Shown here: positions 8,160 to 14,980 of the stretch, in pieces
How positions within the stretch are numbered: the stretch's first letter is position 1
How the letters are laid out: every line of letters begins with the position of its first letter
Assembly (NCBI RefSeq): GCF_014323725.1
Contig: NZ_JABVED010000002.1
Coordinates: 62,001-126,000, forward strand
Source of the DNA: Actinokineospora xionganensis
GTDB lineage: Bacteria > Actinomycetota > Actinomycetes > Mycobacteriales > Pseudonocardiaceae
Direction of reading: 5' to 3'
Length of the DNA: 64,000 nt
Position numbers and translations under genes: made by a program
The notes under the pieces: generated by a model
The model's database searches: none
Told to the model about the DNA's origin: nothing
Seen by the model: the letters and a program-made list of their open reading frames with translations, nothing else

Positions 8160-10019
8160 CTATTCGACCGTAACGGACTTCGCCAGGTTGCGCGGCTTGT
8201 CGACGTCGTACCCGCGCGAGCGGGCGATCTCGGCGGCGAGCACCTGCAACGGGACGGTCGACACCAGCGGCTGCAGCAGCGTCGGCACCGCGGGGATCTC
8301 GATCAGCTCGTCGGCGAACGGGCGGACCGTCTCGTCGCCCTCCTCGGCGATGACGATCGTGCGCGCGCCGCGCGCCTGGATCTCACTGATGTTGGACACC
8401 AGCTTCGAGTGCAGCACCGCGCGGCCCTTCGGCGACGGCATGACCACGACGACCGGCAGGCCTTCCTCGATCAGCGCGATCGGGCCGTGCTTGAGTTCGC
8501 CCGCGGCGAAGCCCTCGGCGTGCATGTACGCCAGTTCCTTGAGCTTGAGCGCGCCTTCGAGGGCCACCGGGTAGCCGACGTGGCGGCCGAGGAAGAGCAC
8601 GGCCTTGGAGTCGGACAGGTCGCGGCCGAGCGCGCGGACCTGGTCGACCGTGCCGAGGACCCGGCGGACGGCCTCGGGCATCGCCTCCAGCTCGTGGAAC
8701 TCGCGGGCGATCTCGTCGGGGTACTTGGTGCCGCGGGCCTGCGCGAGGGCCAGACCGACCAGGTAGTTCGCCGCGATCTGCGCGAGGAACGCCTTGGTGG
8801 ACGCGACCCCGATCTCCGGGCCCGCGTGGGTGTAGAGGACCGCGTCGGACTCGCGGGGGATCTGGGCGCCGTTGGTGTTGCACACCGCGAGGACGCGCGC
8901 CTTCTGCTCACGCGCGTGGCGCACGGCCTCCAGGGTGTCGGCTGTCTCACCGGACTGGGAGACCGCCACGACGAGCGTGTCGCGGTCGAGCACCGGGTCG
9001 CGGTAGCGGAACTCCGAGGCCAGCTCGACCTCGACGGGCAGCCGGGTCCAGTGCTCGATGGCGTACTTGGCGACCAGGCCGGAGTGGTAGGCCGAGCCGC
9101 AGGCCACGACGAAGACCTTGTCCACGTCGCGCAGGTCCTGCTCGGCGAGCCGCTGTTCGTCGAGCACGATCCGGCCGTCGACGAAGTGCCCGCGCAGCGT
9201 GTTCGCCAGCGCCTCGGGCTGCTCCTCGATCTCCTTGAGCATGAAGTACTCGTGGCCGCCCTTCTCGGCGGCGGAGAGGTCCCAGTCGACGGTGAACGGC
9301 TTGGCCGGGGCGGGCTCGCCGTGGAAGTCGAGGACCTCGTAGCCCTCGCGGGTGATCACGACGAGCTGGTCTTGACCCAGCTCGACGGCCTCGCGGGTGT
9401 ACTCGATGAACGCGGCGACGTCGGAGGCGACGAACGTCTCACCGTCGCCGATGCCGACCACGAGCGGCGAGGACCGGCGCGCGGCGACGATCAGATCCGG
9501 CTCGTCGACATGGGTCACGACCAGCGTGAACGCGCCCTCCAGGCGGGCGCAGACGGCCCGGACGCTGGCGGGCAGGTCACCGGCGGTCTCGCCGTCGGCG
9601 TAGGCGCGGGCGACCAGGTGCGCGGCCGTCTCGGAGTCGGTGTCGCTGCTGAACTCGATACCCGCGGACTCCAACTCGCCGCGCAGGGCGACGAAGTTCT
9701 CGATGATGCCGTTGTGCACGACCGCGACCCGGCCGGTCGTGTCGCGGTGCGGGTGGGAGTTGCGGTCGATCGGGGCGCCGTGGGTGGCCCAGCGGGTGTG
9801 GCCCATGCCCGCGGTGCCGCCGAAGCCCTCGCGGCCGACCTCGTCGAGCCTGGCCTCCAGGTTGGCGAGCCTGCCCGCCTTGCGCTCCACAGCCAGGTCC
9901 GCGCCGGTCAGGACGGCGATTCCGGCCGAGTCGTACCCGCGGTACTCAAGGCGGCGAAGCCCGCCGAGCACGACGTCCAGTGCCTGCCGGTGGCCCACAT
10001 ATCCCACGATTCCGCACAC
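8160..10019 (-). CDS. glmS: Glutamine-fructose-6-phosphate aminotransferase (isomerizing)
   Basis: A 619-aa enzyme that makes glucosamine-6-phosphate, the first step to UDP-GlcNAc. The N-terminal glutaminase domain needs Cys2 as nucleophile, so the start must be the GTG at 10019 (M-CGIVGYVGHRQ); longer open frames upstream are not the gene. Further motifs are RLEYRGYDSAG, MGHTRWATHG and HNGIIENF. Two SIS sugar-isomerase domains follow (ACGSAYHSG, SQSGETADTLEA, LGRHVGYPVALEGALKLKEL), and the end KPRNLAKSVTVE is diagnostic. No strong ribosome binding site is visible. It is divergent from the hydrolase at 10080 across 60 bp. glmM lies 8 kb away on the same strand. Confidence 0.96.
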   Translation of the reverse strand: MCGIVGYVGHRQALDVVLGGLRRLEYRGYDSAGIAVLTGADLAVERKAGRLANLEARLDEVGREGFGGTAGMGHTRWATHGAPIDRNSHPHRDTTGRVAVVHNGIIENFVALRGELESAGIEFSSDTDSETAAHLVARAYADGETAGDLPASVRAVCARLEGAFTLVVTHVDEPDLIVAARRSSPLVVGIGDGETFVASDVAAFIEYTREAVELGQDQLVVITREGYEVLDFHGEPAPAKPFTVDWDLSAAEKGGHEYFMLKEIEEQPEALANTLRGHFVDGRIVLDEQRLAEQDLRDVDKVFVVACGSAYHSGLVAKYAIEHWTRLPVEVELASEFRYRDPVLDRDTLVVAVSQSGETADTLEAVRHAREQKARVLAVCNTNGAQIPRESDAVLYTHAGPEIGVASTKAFLAQIAANYLVGLALAQARGTKYPDEIAREFHELEAMPEAVRRVLGTVDQVRALGRDLSDSKAVLFLGRHVGYPVALEGALKLKELAYMHAEGFAAGELKHGPIALIEEGLPVVVVMPSPKGRAVLHSKLVSNISEIQARGARTIVIAEEGDETVRPFADELIEIPAVPTLLQPLVSTVPLQVLAAEIARSRGYDVDKPRNLAKSVTVE

Positions 10020-10067
10020 GCGCACCAGGGTAGCCGGCACCGCCACACCCCGATGCGCGGCCACCGA

Positions 10068-10073
10068 TAGGCT
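10068..10073 (+). promoter_or_regulatory. -10 box of a leaderless promoter
   Basis: TAGGCT stands 6 nt before the ATG at 10080, with no ribosome binding site between. This is the leaderless arrangement also seen at 155 and 11265. It lies in the 60-bp divergent gap with glmS. Confidence 0.5.
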
Positions 10074-10079
10074 GACCAC

Positions 10080-10898
10080 ATGGCACGCAAGGCCAAGCAC
10101 CTGCTCGACGAGCTTTCGCGTCCCGGTCCCAACGAGGTCCTTCGCGGCGACCTCGCGCTGATCGGGATGCCCGGGCTGGTCTTCACGCCGAAATCGGGCC
10201 TCGGGCTGCCCGCTGTCGCGTTCGGCCACGGCTGGCTCCAGCCCCCCGACCGGTATCGCGGATTGTTCCGCCACCTGGCGTCCTGGGGCATCGTCGTCGC
10301 CGCGCCCGGTACCCACACCGGGCCGCTGGGCTCACACCGGCTGCTCGCCTCCGACCTGCGCACCGCCCTCGACGTCTGCGTCGGCGTCCGCCTGGGCGAG
10401 GGCGCGATCAGCGTCGACGGCGACAAGCTCGGCCTCGCGGGCCACTCCACCGGCGGCGGCTGCGCCGTCCTCGCCGCGGCGGACGACAACCGGGTCCGCG
10501 CGGTGGCGACCATGGCCGCCACCCAGACGAAGCCGTTCGCGTCCGAGGCGGCCCGTTCCTGCGGCATGCCGGGTCTGCACCTGGCCGCGGGTGCCGACCG
10601 GGTCGCGCCGCCGGTGGGCAACTCAGAGCTGATCGCCCGGATGTGGGCGGGGCCGGTGCAGGTGCGGACGCTGCCCAAGGCGACCCACCTCGGGTTCACC
10701 GAGGGCAGGCACTGGAGCGGGCTGCTCGTCGACGGCAAGGCCCAGCACGCCACCCAGCGCGTGTCCCGGGCGCTGCTCACCGCGTTCTTCCTGGTTCACC
10801 TCACCGGTGAGGCCGAATACCTCCCGCTGGTCGAGGAAGACATCAAGGGCGCCGAGATCACCTTCGACGGTGATGACGATCTGGCCACCACCGCCTAG
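10080..10898 (+). CDS. Alpha/beta hydrolase (chlorophyllase / dienelactone hydrolase-like)
   Basis: A 272-aa cytoplasmic hydrolase without a signal peptide. The fold elements are AVAFGHGWLQPPDRYRGLF, the nucleophile in LGLAGHSTGGGCAV, a central AAGADRVAPP acid loop, and a late histidine in LPKATHLGFTEG. The order and the HSTGGG elbow resemble chlorophyllase-like and polyester-hydrolase-like enzymes. Its 3' end overlaps the next small membrane protein gene by 26 bp. The leaderless promoter at 10068 supports the ATG. The substrate is not known. Confidence 0.78.
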   Translation: MARKAKHLLDELSRPGPNEVLRGDLALIGMPGLVFTPKSGLGLPAVAFGHGWLQPPDRYRGLFRHLASWGIVVAAPGTHTGPLGSHRLLASDLRTALDVCVGVRLGEGAISVDGDKLGLAGHSTGGGCAVLAAADDNRVRAVATMAATQTKPFASEAARSCGMPGLHLAAGADRVAPPVGNSELIARMWAGPVQVRTLPKATHLGFTEGRHWSGLLVDGKAQHATQRVSRALLTAFFLVHLTGEAEYLPLVEEDIKGAEITFDGDDDLATTA

Positions 10899-11232
10899 GT
10901 CCCACCGCGCGACGACCATCGGCGTGCTCTCGATCGTGATCGGGTTGACCTGGCTGCTGTCGGTGTACCTGAGGCTCACGGGCATCGTGACGCTGCTGTG
11001 CGACCTCGGGATGATCGCGGGCGGCGTGCTCGTCCTCAAAGGACGGCGGGCCGGGCGGGTGCTGTGTCTGGTCTGCGCCCCGATCGCGCTGGTGCTGGCG
11101 ACGCTGACCATGCTGGTGCCCGCCCTCCAAACCACCGTTCGGCTGGTGTTCGCGTTCAACGCCATGACGGTGGCCGCACTACTGGTGCTGGTGATCCTCG
11201 TCTTCACCGAACACATCGCGGCGAACGACTGA
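10873..11232 (+). CDS. Small membrane protein, four predicted helices
   Basis: A 119-aa protein of unknown function. Four hydrophobic segments are visible: IGVLSIVIGLTWLLSVYL, a second around GIVTLLCDLGMIAGGVLVL, a third around VLCLVCAPIALVLATLTMLV, and a fourth around MTVAALLVLVILVF. The chosen ATG at 10873 (MTIWPPPPRSHR) overlaps the previous gene by 26 bp; a GTG near 10923 would trim the tail before the first helix. Coupling to the hydrolase suggests one transcript. No family was recognised. Confidence 0.6.
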   Translation: MTIWPPPPRSHRATTIGVLSIVIGLTWLLSVYLRLTGIVTLLCDLGMIAGGVLVLKGRRAGRVLCLVCAPIALVLATLTMLVPALQTTVRLVFAFNAMTVAALLVLVILVFTEHIAAND

Positions 11233-11264
11233 CGGAACCGCGAACGGGGATCGGGGCGTACCTC

Positions 11265-11270
11265 TAACCT
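11265..11270 (+). promoter_or_regulatory. -10 box of a leaderless promoter
   Basis: TAACCT ends 7 nt before the ATG at 11278. As at 155 and 10068, no Shine-Dalgarno sequence lies between, so the transcript probably begins at the start codon. Confidence 0.5.
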
Positions 11271-11277
11271 TGGCGGT

Positions 11278-11874
11278 ATGAACTACGGTCCGCCTCAGCA
11301 GCCGGGTCCACCCGGGTTCGGCCCGCCACCGGGCAACGGCCCTGGGTACGGCCAACAGCCCGGCTATGGACCACCTGCCGGATATGGACCGCCTCCGGGA
11401 TACGGGGCTCCGGGGTACGGACAGCCCATGCCGGGGCAGCCATATCCGATGCGGGCACCCCAGGACCCGGTGGCCGCGGCCAAGTCGACCGGGGCGTTCG
11501 CGCTCGTCATGGCGGTCGTCGCCCTGCCGATGTCGATCCTCGGCCGGACGGGCGTGCTGTTCCTTGGCGGGTACATCATCTGCGCCGGTCTGCTGATCGC
11601 GGGCGGGATCCAACTACGGCAGCGCCGCGCCGCAGGCCGCTCCCTGGTCCTGAGCGGCGGGATCGGCCTCCTGGCGATCCTCGGACTCCAGGTCGCCCTC
11701 CAACTCCCCCGCGCGTGGCGCAAAGGCTGGGACGACGCCTACTGGATCGCCATCCCGATCAGCGGATTCATCGGCGCGGTGGTGTTGGTGATCCTTGTGA
11801 TGCGCCCGATCGTGAACGCCGCGCTGATCGTGGCGCCCCCTCAGCTGCCGCCGCCAGGTCACCGCGGGTTTTGA
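11278..11874 (+). CDS. Proline/glycine/tyrosine-rich N-tail membrane protein
   Basis: A 198-aa protein. Residues 1-60 are a low-complexity cytoplasmic-type tail with repeated PGYGPP and PGYG units. Four hydrophobic stretches follow (about 70-90 FALVMAVVALPMSILG, 93-110 LFLGGYIICAGLLIAGG, 122-140 LVLSGGIGLLAILGLQVAL, 150-175 IPISGFIGAVVLVILVM). Such Pro/Gly/Tyr tails are common on actinobacterial small membrane proteins, including several near ESX loci, but give no function. A broken relative seems to follow directly downstream. Confidence 0.65.
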   Translation: MNYGPPQQPGPPGFGPPPGNGPGYGQQPGYGPPAGYGPPPGYGAPGYGQPMPGQPYPMRAPQDPVAAAKSTGAFALVMAVVALPMSILGRTGVLFLGGYIICAGLLIAGGIQLRQRRAAGRSLVLSGGIGLLAILGLQVALQLPRAWRKGWDDAYWIAIPISGFIGAVVLVILVMRPIVNAALIVAPPQLPPPGHRGF

Positions 11875-11913
11875 CCATGGGGCGTTCCCCGGACCCTGGA
11901 CAGGGTTCGGGAC

Positions 11914-12439
11914 ATGCCTTTCGGGCCAGGTCAGCCGCGACAGCCATACCGCGGCAGGGAGTACCGCCACGCCCCCGGCCCAGCAGCACTGGCGGCCGCC
12001 GCCGGGAGACGTGCCCAGGCCGGGTCCGCCGCCTGCGCCCGGGCACGGCCTTGTCGTCGCCGCGGGTGTCCTGCTGATCCTGCAAGCGGTGTCGCAGCTC
12101 GGTCTGGCCGTTTCCTTGTCGCCCAAGTACAAATCGAGCGTGGATGACGAGCACTTCAGGTTTTCCTTGGCATGGACTGGCGGTACGCGCTCCCCATCGC
12201 GGTGAGGTTCATCGTCGGGATCCTGACCGCATTCGCCTCCGTGACGGTCCTGCGGTTCCGCGGCCGGGCGTTCGGCATCGTGATGGGTGTGCGCGGGTTG
12301 ACCACGGCTTTCTTCGGGGTGTTCGGCGTGGCCGGTGGTTGTGTTGTCGGCGATGCCTACGGCGGCCGAAGTGATCCGCGCTCGCCGCGCCGGTACGGGA
12401 CCTGGCGCCGGGTTCGCACCGCCGCCGCGCTGGAACTAG
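11914..12439 (+). pseudogene. Frameshifted remnant of a proline-tailed membrane protein
   Basis: No single frame spans this stretch, but the pieces of one protein can be read in order across frames. Frame A from ATG 11914 gives MPFGPGQPRQPYRG. The next frame gives QQHWRPPPGDVPRPGPPPAP, then a helix VVAAGVLLILQAVSQLGLAV. From about 12170 the first frame resumes with YALPIAVRFIVGILTAFASV and a further helix GLTTAFFGVFGVAGGCVVG. A third change would give a natural end APPPRWN and TAG at 12437-12439. The plan (proline-rich tail, then helices) is that of the intact gene just upstream. At least two frameshifts are needed. Real decay or sequencing errors are both possible. Confidence 0.6.
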
Positions 12440-12780
12440 TTCTTGGTCATCCAGCTCACGGAGAACACCCCGGTGTCCGACGGGTCGACGGGCTCGGGCC
12501 GGGCCTGCTTCGGCGGCACGGCCCGAACGGGCTTCTCCTGGACGGGCGGCTTGCCCTTGCGGTCCCTGGGAACCGCCTTCTTCCGCTCCTGGCGCGGTGG
12601 GGCCTGCTCGGCCCGCTGAGCCTCTTCCTTCGCCGCGCGCTCGGCGACGTACTTCTCGTGCGCCGCCAGCTTCGCCTGGTACGCGACGCGGGAGGCGTCG
12701 AGGCGGTCGCCCAGGTCGGCGCGGATCTGCTGGAACGCCGCGCGGGCCGCGCGGACCGCCGGGTCCGTCTCGTCGATCAC
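12436..12780 (-). CDS. Small charged ESX-associated protein, helical N-half and Lys/Pro-rich tail
   Basis: A 114-aa protein. The GTG at 12780 begins VIDETDPAVRAARAAFQQIR; the open frame further up is shadow of the next gene. The first 65 residues look like one long charged helix or coiled coil (AYQAKLAAHEKYVAERAAKE). The rest is Lys/Pro/Arg-rich (PPRQERKKAVPRDRKGK) and ends TGVFSVSWMTKN. It stands 10 bp after the 474-aa glycine-rich protein and is the last gene of the ESX-associated run. Its plan matches the 141-aa protein at 14547 and the 127-aa protein at 25204, both also beside ESX genes. Function unknown. Confidence 0.6.
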   Translation of the reverse strand: MIDETDPAVRAARAAFQQIRADLGDRLDASRVAYQAKLAAHEKYVAERAAKEEAQRAEQAPPRQERKKAVPRDRKGKPPVQEKPVRAVPPKQARPEPVDPSDTGVFSVSWMTKN

Positions 12781-12790
12781 GGTCGCCTCC

Positions 12791-14215
12791 CTACTTCGCG
12801 CGTGCTGCCGGGTCTTCGCCGACGACGCCGTCGAAGCTCGCCATCGGGTCGCGGTCGTCGAACAGGGTGCCCGCCAACCGCCACTTGCTCGCCTTGCGCT
12901 CGGAGTCGCCACCGCCCTGCCCACCACCGGCGCCACCCATGCCCCCCATCGGCGCCCCACCGACGGGCGCGGCCCCGCCCACAGGGGCCCCGCCGGCAGC
13001 CGCGGCACCGGAGCGAGGCTTCTCAGAGTCATCGTTCGGAGCCTGCGCGCCCGCCGAAATCCCTTCAGCAGGCGGAGTCGCCGTGCCGGCGGCGCCACCG
13101 CCACCGCCGCCACCACCCAGCGCCTCGGCACCGCCGCCGCCTCCACCGCCACCGGAACCCGCGCCGCCGCCCGCACCCGCACTCCCGGTGCCCGACTCGC
13201 CCGCGGGCCCGCCACCTTTGACCGCCTCAGGCGCAGGCTGCGCTCCGGGCTCTGGCTGCATCCCCAGCACGTACTGCTTGCCATCGACATTCAGCGCGAC
13301 ACGGCCGTCGGCATCCGGCTCGGTCACCTTGATCGCGTGGCCGCCCTGGCGGATCGTCACACTCTCGCCGGTGGCCCCACTCCCCACACTTCCCAGACGC
13401 GCGAACGGATCCGCGTCAACACCCCGCGCCATGTCCCCCAACGCCAGCCAAGCCCGCGCGGTGGCTTCGTGCACATCGCGAAGGTTGCGCCGGAACTTGC
13501 CGACAATGGCGTCGTAGCGCGCGCAGAAGTCGTCGAGGTAGTTGATCACCTCGTTGCTGGGCCACGACTCGCCCAGCTGTCCGGGCACAAGATTGAGGTC
13601 ACACACACCCGGTGTGCGCAGAGCGTCCACTGGAAACGTTCTGCCCCAAAGGGTTCCGCTGTTCATCGCGTCGTCGACACGCGCGATCTGCATTGTCCGC
13701 TTAGCCTGGTCGTCGACCGTGAGGTCCTTGAGCGAGACCGACTTCAGCTCGTCGACCAACGCACGCAACCCAGTCGCGGCGACCTTGCCCGCCCCGTCGA
13801 CGACGGTGGCGAGCATCGTGAGCGCCTCCTGCCAGGTCCGCGCGTTCGTAGCGAACTTGTCGAGCTTGGTCCGCACCAATTGGGCCGCACCCTCGGCGCC
13901 CAAGTGCACCTGGCCGAGTTCGGCGGCCGCCGCAGCCAGTGACGCCAGCCGCTGTTGTCCCGCGTCGAGCCGCCCAAACTCGGTGCCCCGAAGCTCGGCC
14001 AACATCCGCAGGTCGAGGTCGTTGCCCCACGGGGTTTCCTGCCAGCCACCACGAGCCGCCGGATGCGTCCGCCACCGGGTGAACAGGGGGCCGCCCTCGG
14101 CGAGCACGTCGCACAAACCCTTGAGCCCGTCGATCAGCGCCGTCGAGGTGTTCGCGGAATCCGCGGCGGGCACCGGTTGCAGCGCCTCAGCCACCGCCTC
14201 CAGTGTGCGGCTCAC
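12791..14215 (-). CDS. Large ESX-associated glycine-rich protein, paralogue A
   Basis: A 474-aa protein. The N-terminal 280 residues are alpha-helical and share landmarks with the 810-aa paralogue at 14981: RWRTHPAARGGW, PWGNDLDLR, DALRTPGVCDL, NEVINYLDDFCARYD. A small beta-like unit follows (IRQGGHAIKVTEPDADGRV). Next is a long Gly/Ala/Pro linker with runs of glycine and GGAPMGGMGGAGGGQGG. The tail is conserved with the paralogue: KWRLAGTLFDDRDPM. No signal peptide is seen. It overlaps the small WXG100-like gene upstream by 4 bp, so the two may be co-translated as partners. A secreted ESX substrate or surface adaptor is the best inference. Confidence 0.6.
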   Translation of the reverse strand: MSRTLEAVAEALQPVPAADSANTSTALIDGLKGLCDVLAEGGPLFTRWRTHPAARGGWQETPWGNDLDLRMLAELRGTEFGRLDAGQQRLASLAAAAAELGQVHLGAEGAAQLVRTKLDKFATNARTWQEALTMLATVVDGAGKVAATGLRALVDELKSVSLKDLTVDDQAKRTMQIARVDDAMNSGTLWGRTFPVDALRTPGVCDLNLVPGQLGESWPSNEVINYLDDFCARYDAIVGKFRRNLRDVHEATARAWLALGDMARGVDADPFARLGSVGSGATGESVTIRQGGHAIKVTEPDADGRVALNVDGKQYVLGMQPEPGAQPAPEAVKGGGPAGESGTGSAGAGGGAGSGGGGGGGGAEALGGGGGGGGAAGTATPPAEGISAGAQAPNDDSEKPRSGAAAAGGAPVGGAAPVGGAPMGGMGGAGGGQGGGDSERKASKWRLAGTLFDDRDPMASFDGVVGEDPAARAK

Positions 14216-14550
14216 CGCATTTCACCCGCCCTGGTGATCAGCGCGGCCGACTCCTCGTCGACCGCCCGCACCCGCAGGGCCGACTCCTCCACGGAATCGC
14301 TGAGGTCCGCCAACAACGGCAAAGCCTTCTCCATCGACGCCACGAGGGCATCCCGCACCTGAACGAACGCCGCACCAGCTGCCATCTGTTCGCCCAAGAC
14401 CCCGAATGACGACGGCGTGAGGTCCTCCTCCCGCACGTAAGCCACCACAGCGACCAAGGCGGTCTTGAGGTCGGCCAACTCACGGACCACAAGATCGACC
14501 GATTCGTGGTCGACCCGGAGTTCCCCGGATGTCATAGCTCCCCCGCTCAC
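14212..14550 (-). CDS. Small helical WXG100/EspC-like protein
   Basis: A 112-aa all-helical protein: LRVDHESVDLVVRELADL, EEDLTPSSFGVLGEQMAAG, then a long helix to LITRAGEMR. Size and layout (helix, short loop with a conserved F-G, helix) fit the WXG100 or EspC-type ESX target families, although the W-x-G itself is absent. The GTG at 14550 overlaps the upstream stop as GTGA; the ATG at 14535 is an equally good start and removes five residues. It overlaps the 474-aa protein by 4 bp, as expected for a partner pair. In M. tuberculosis similar small and large genes lie between glmM and glmS, as I recall. Confidence 0.62.
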   Translation of the reverse strand: MSGGAMTSGELRVDHESVDLVVRELADLKTALVAVVAYVREEDLTPSSFGVLGEQMAAGAAFVQVRDALVASMEKALPLLADLSDSVEESALRVRAVDEESAALITRAGEMR

Positions 14551-14972
14551 CTCACCCAGCTACGGCCCGACCAGTCGTCTTCTTCCTCTTCCTCCACCGC
14601 GACCGGACGACTGGGCGCGGGCCGCGGCCTGCGCGCCTGCGGCGCCGGAGGCGGCGGCGGGGCGGACTCGTCGTCGAGTTCCTCACCCCCGAAGGACAGC
14701 ACCTTGGGTTTGGCCTCGCGTGGCTCCCAAGTGCTGTTCTTCTCCTTCTCCGCCTGCTCACGCAGGTATGCCTGCTCGGATGCCACCTTCTCCGCCACGA
14801 TGGCGGGCTTCATCTCCGCCTGGATCCGATCGCGCTCAGCGGCTTCGGCCTCACGGGCCTTGACCTCCTGCGCGAAGTCCTCGCCGATGTTGTTGACCCT
14901 GGCGTGGTACTCGTTGGCGATGTCCTCGTACTTGGCGAGGATGAGCCTGCTCTCGATGGTCATGTCATCCAT
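14547..14972 (-). CDS. Charged coiled-coil ESX-associated protein
   Basis: A 141-aa protein. Residues 1-75 form a long charged helix (YEDIANEYHARVNNIGEDF, EVKAREAEAAERDRIQAEM). The tail is Pro/Arg and acidic (PPPPPAPQARRPRPAPSRP, then EEEEEDD) and ends WSGRSWVR. It lies between the 810-aa protein (8 bp before it) and the small WXG-like gene, which it overlaps. The same plan recurs at 12436 and 25204. The helix-plus-tail design suggests a scaffold or chaperone for the neighbouring large proteins. No family was recognised. Confidence 0.6.
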   Translation of the reverse strand: MDDMTIESRLILAKYEDIANEYHARVNNIGEDFAQEVKAREAEAAERDRIQAEMKPAIVAEKVASEQAYLREQAEKEKNSTWEPREAKPKVLSFGGEELDDESAPPPPPAPQARRPRPAPSRPVAVEEEEEDDWSGRSWVR

Positions 14973-14980
14973 GGCGTCCC

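Noticed and set aside
8409-10070. 553-codon plus-strand frame
   Set aside because: Antisense to glmS, whose motifs are complete from Cys2 to the end.
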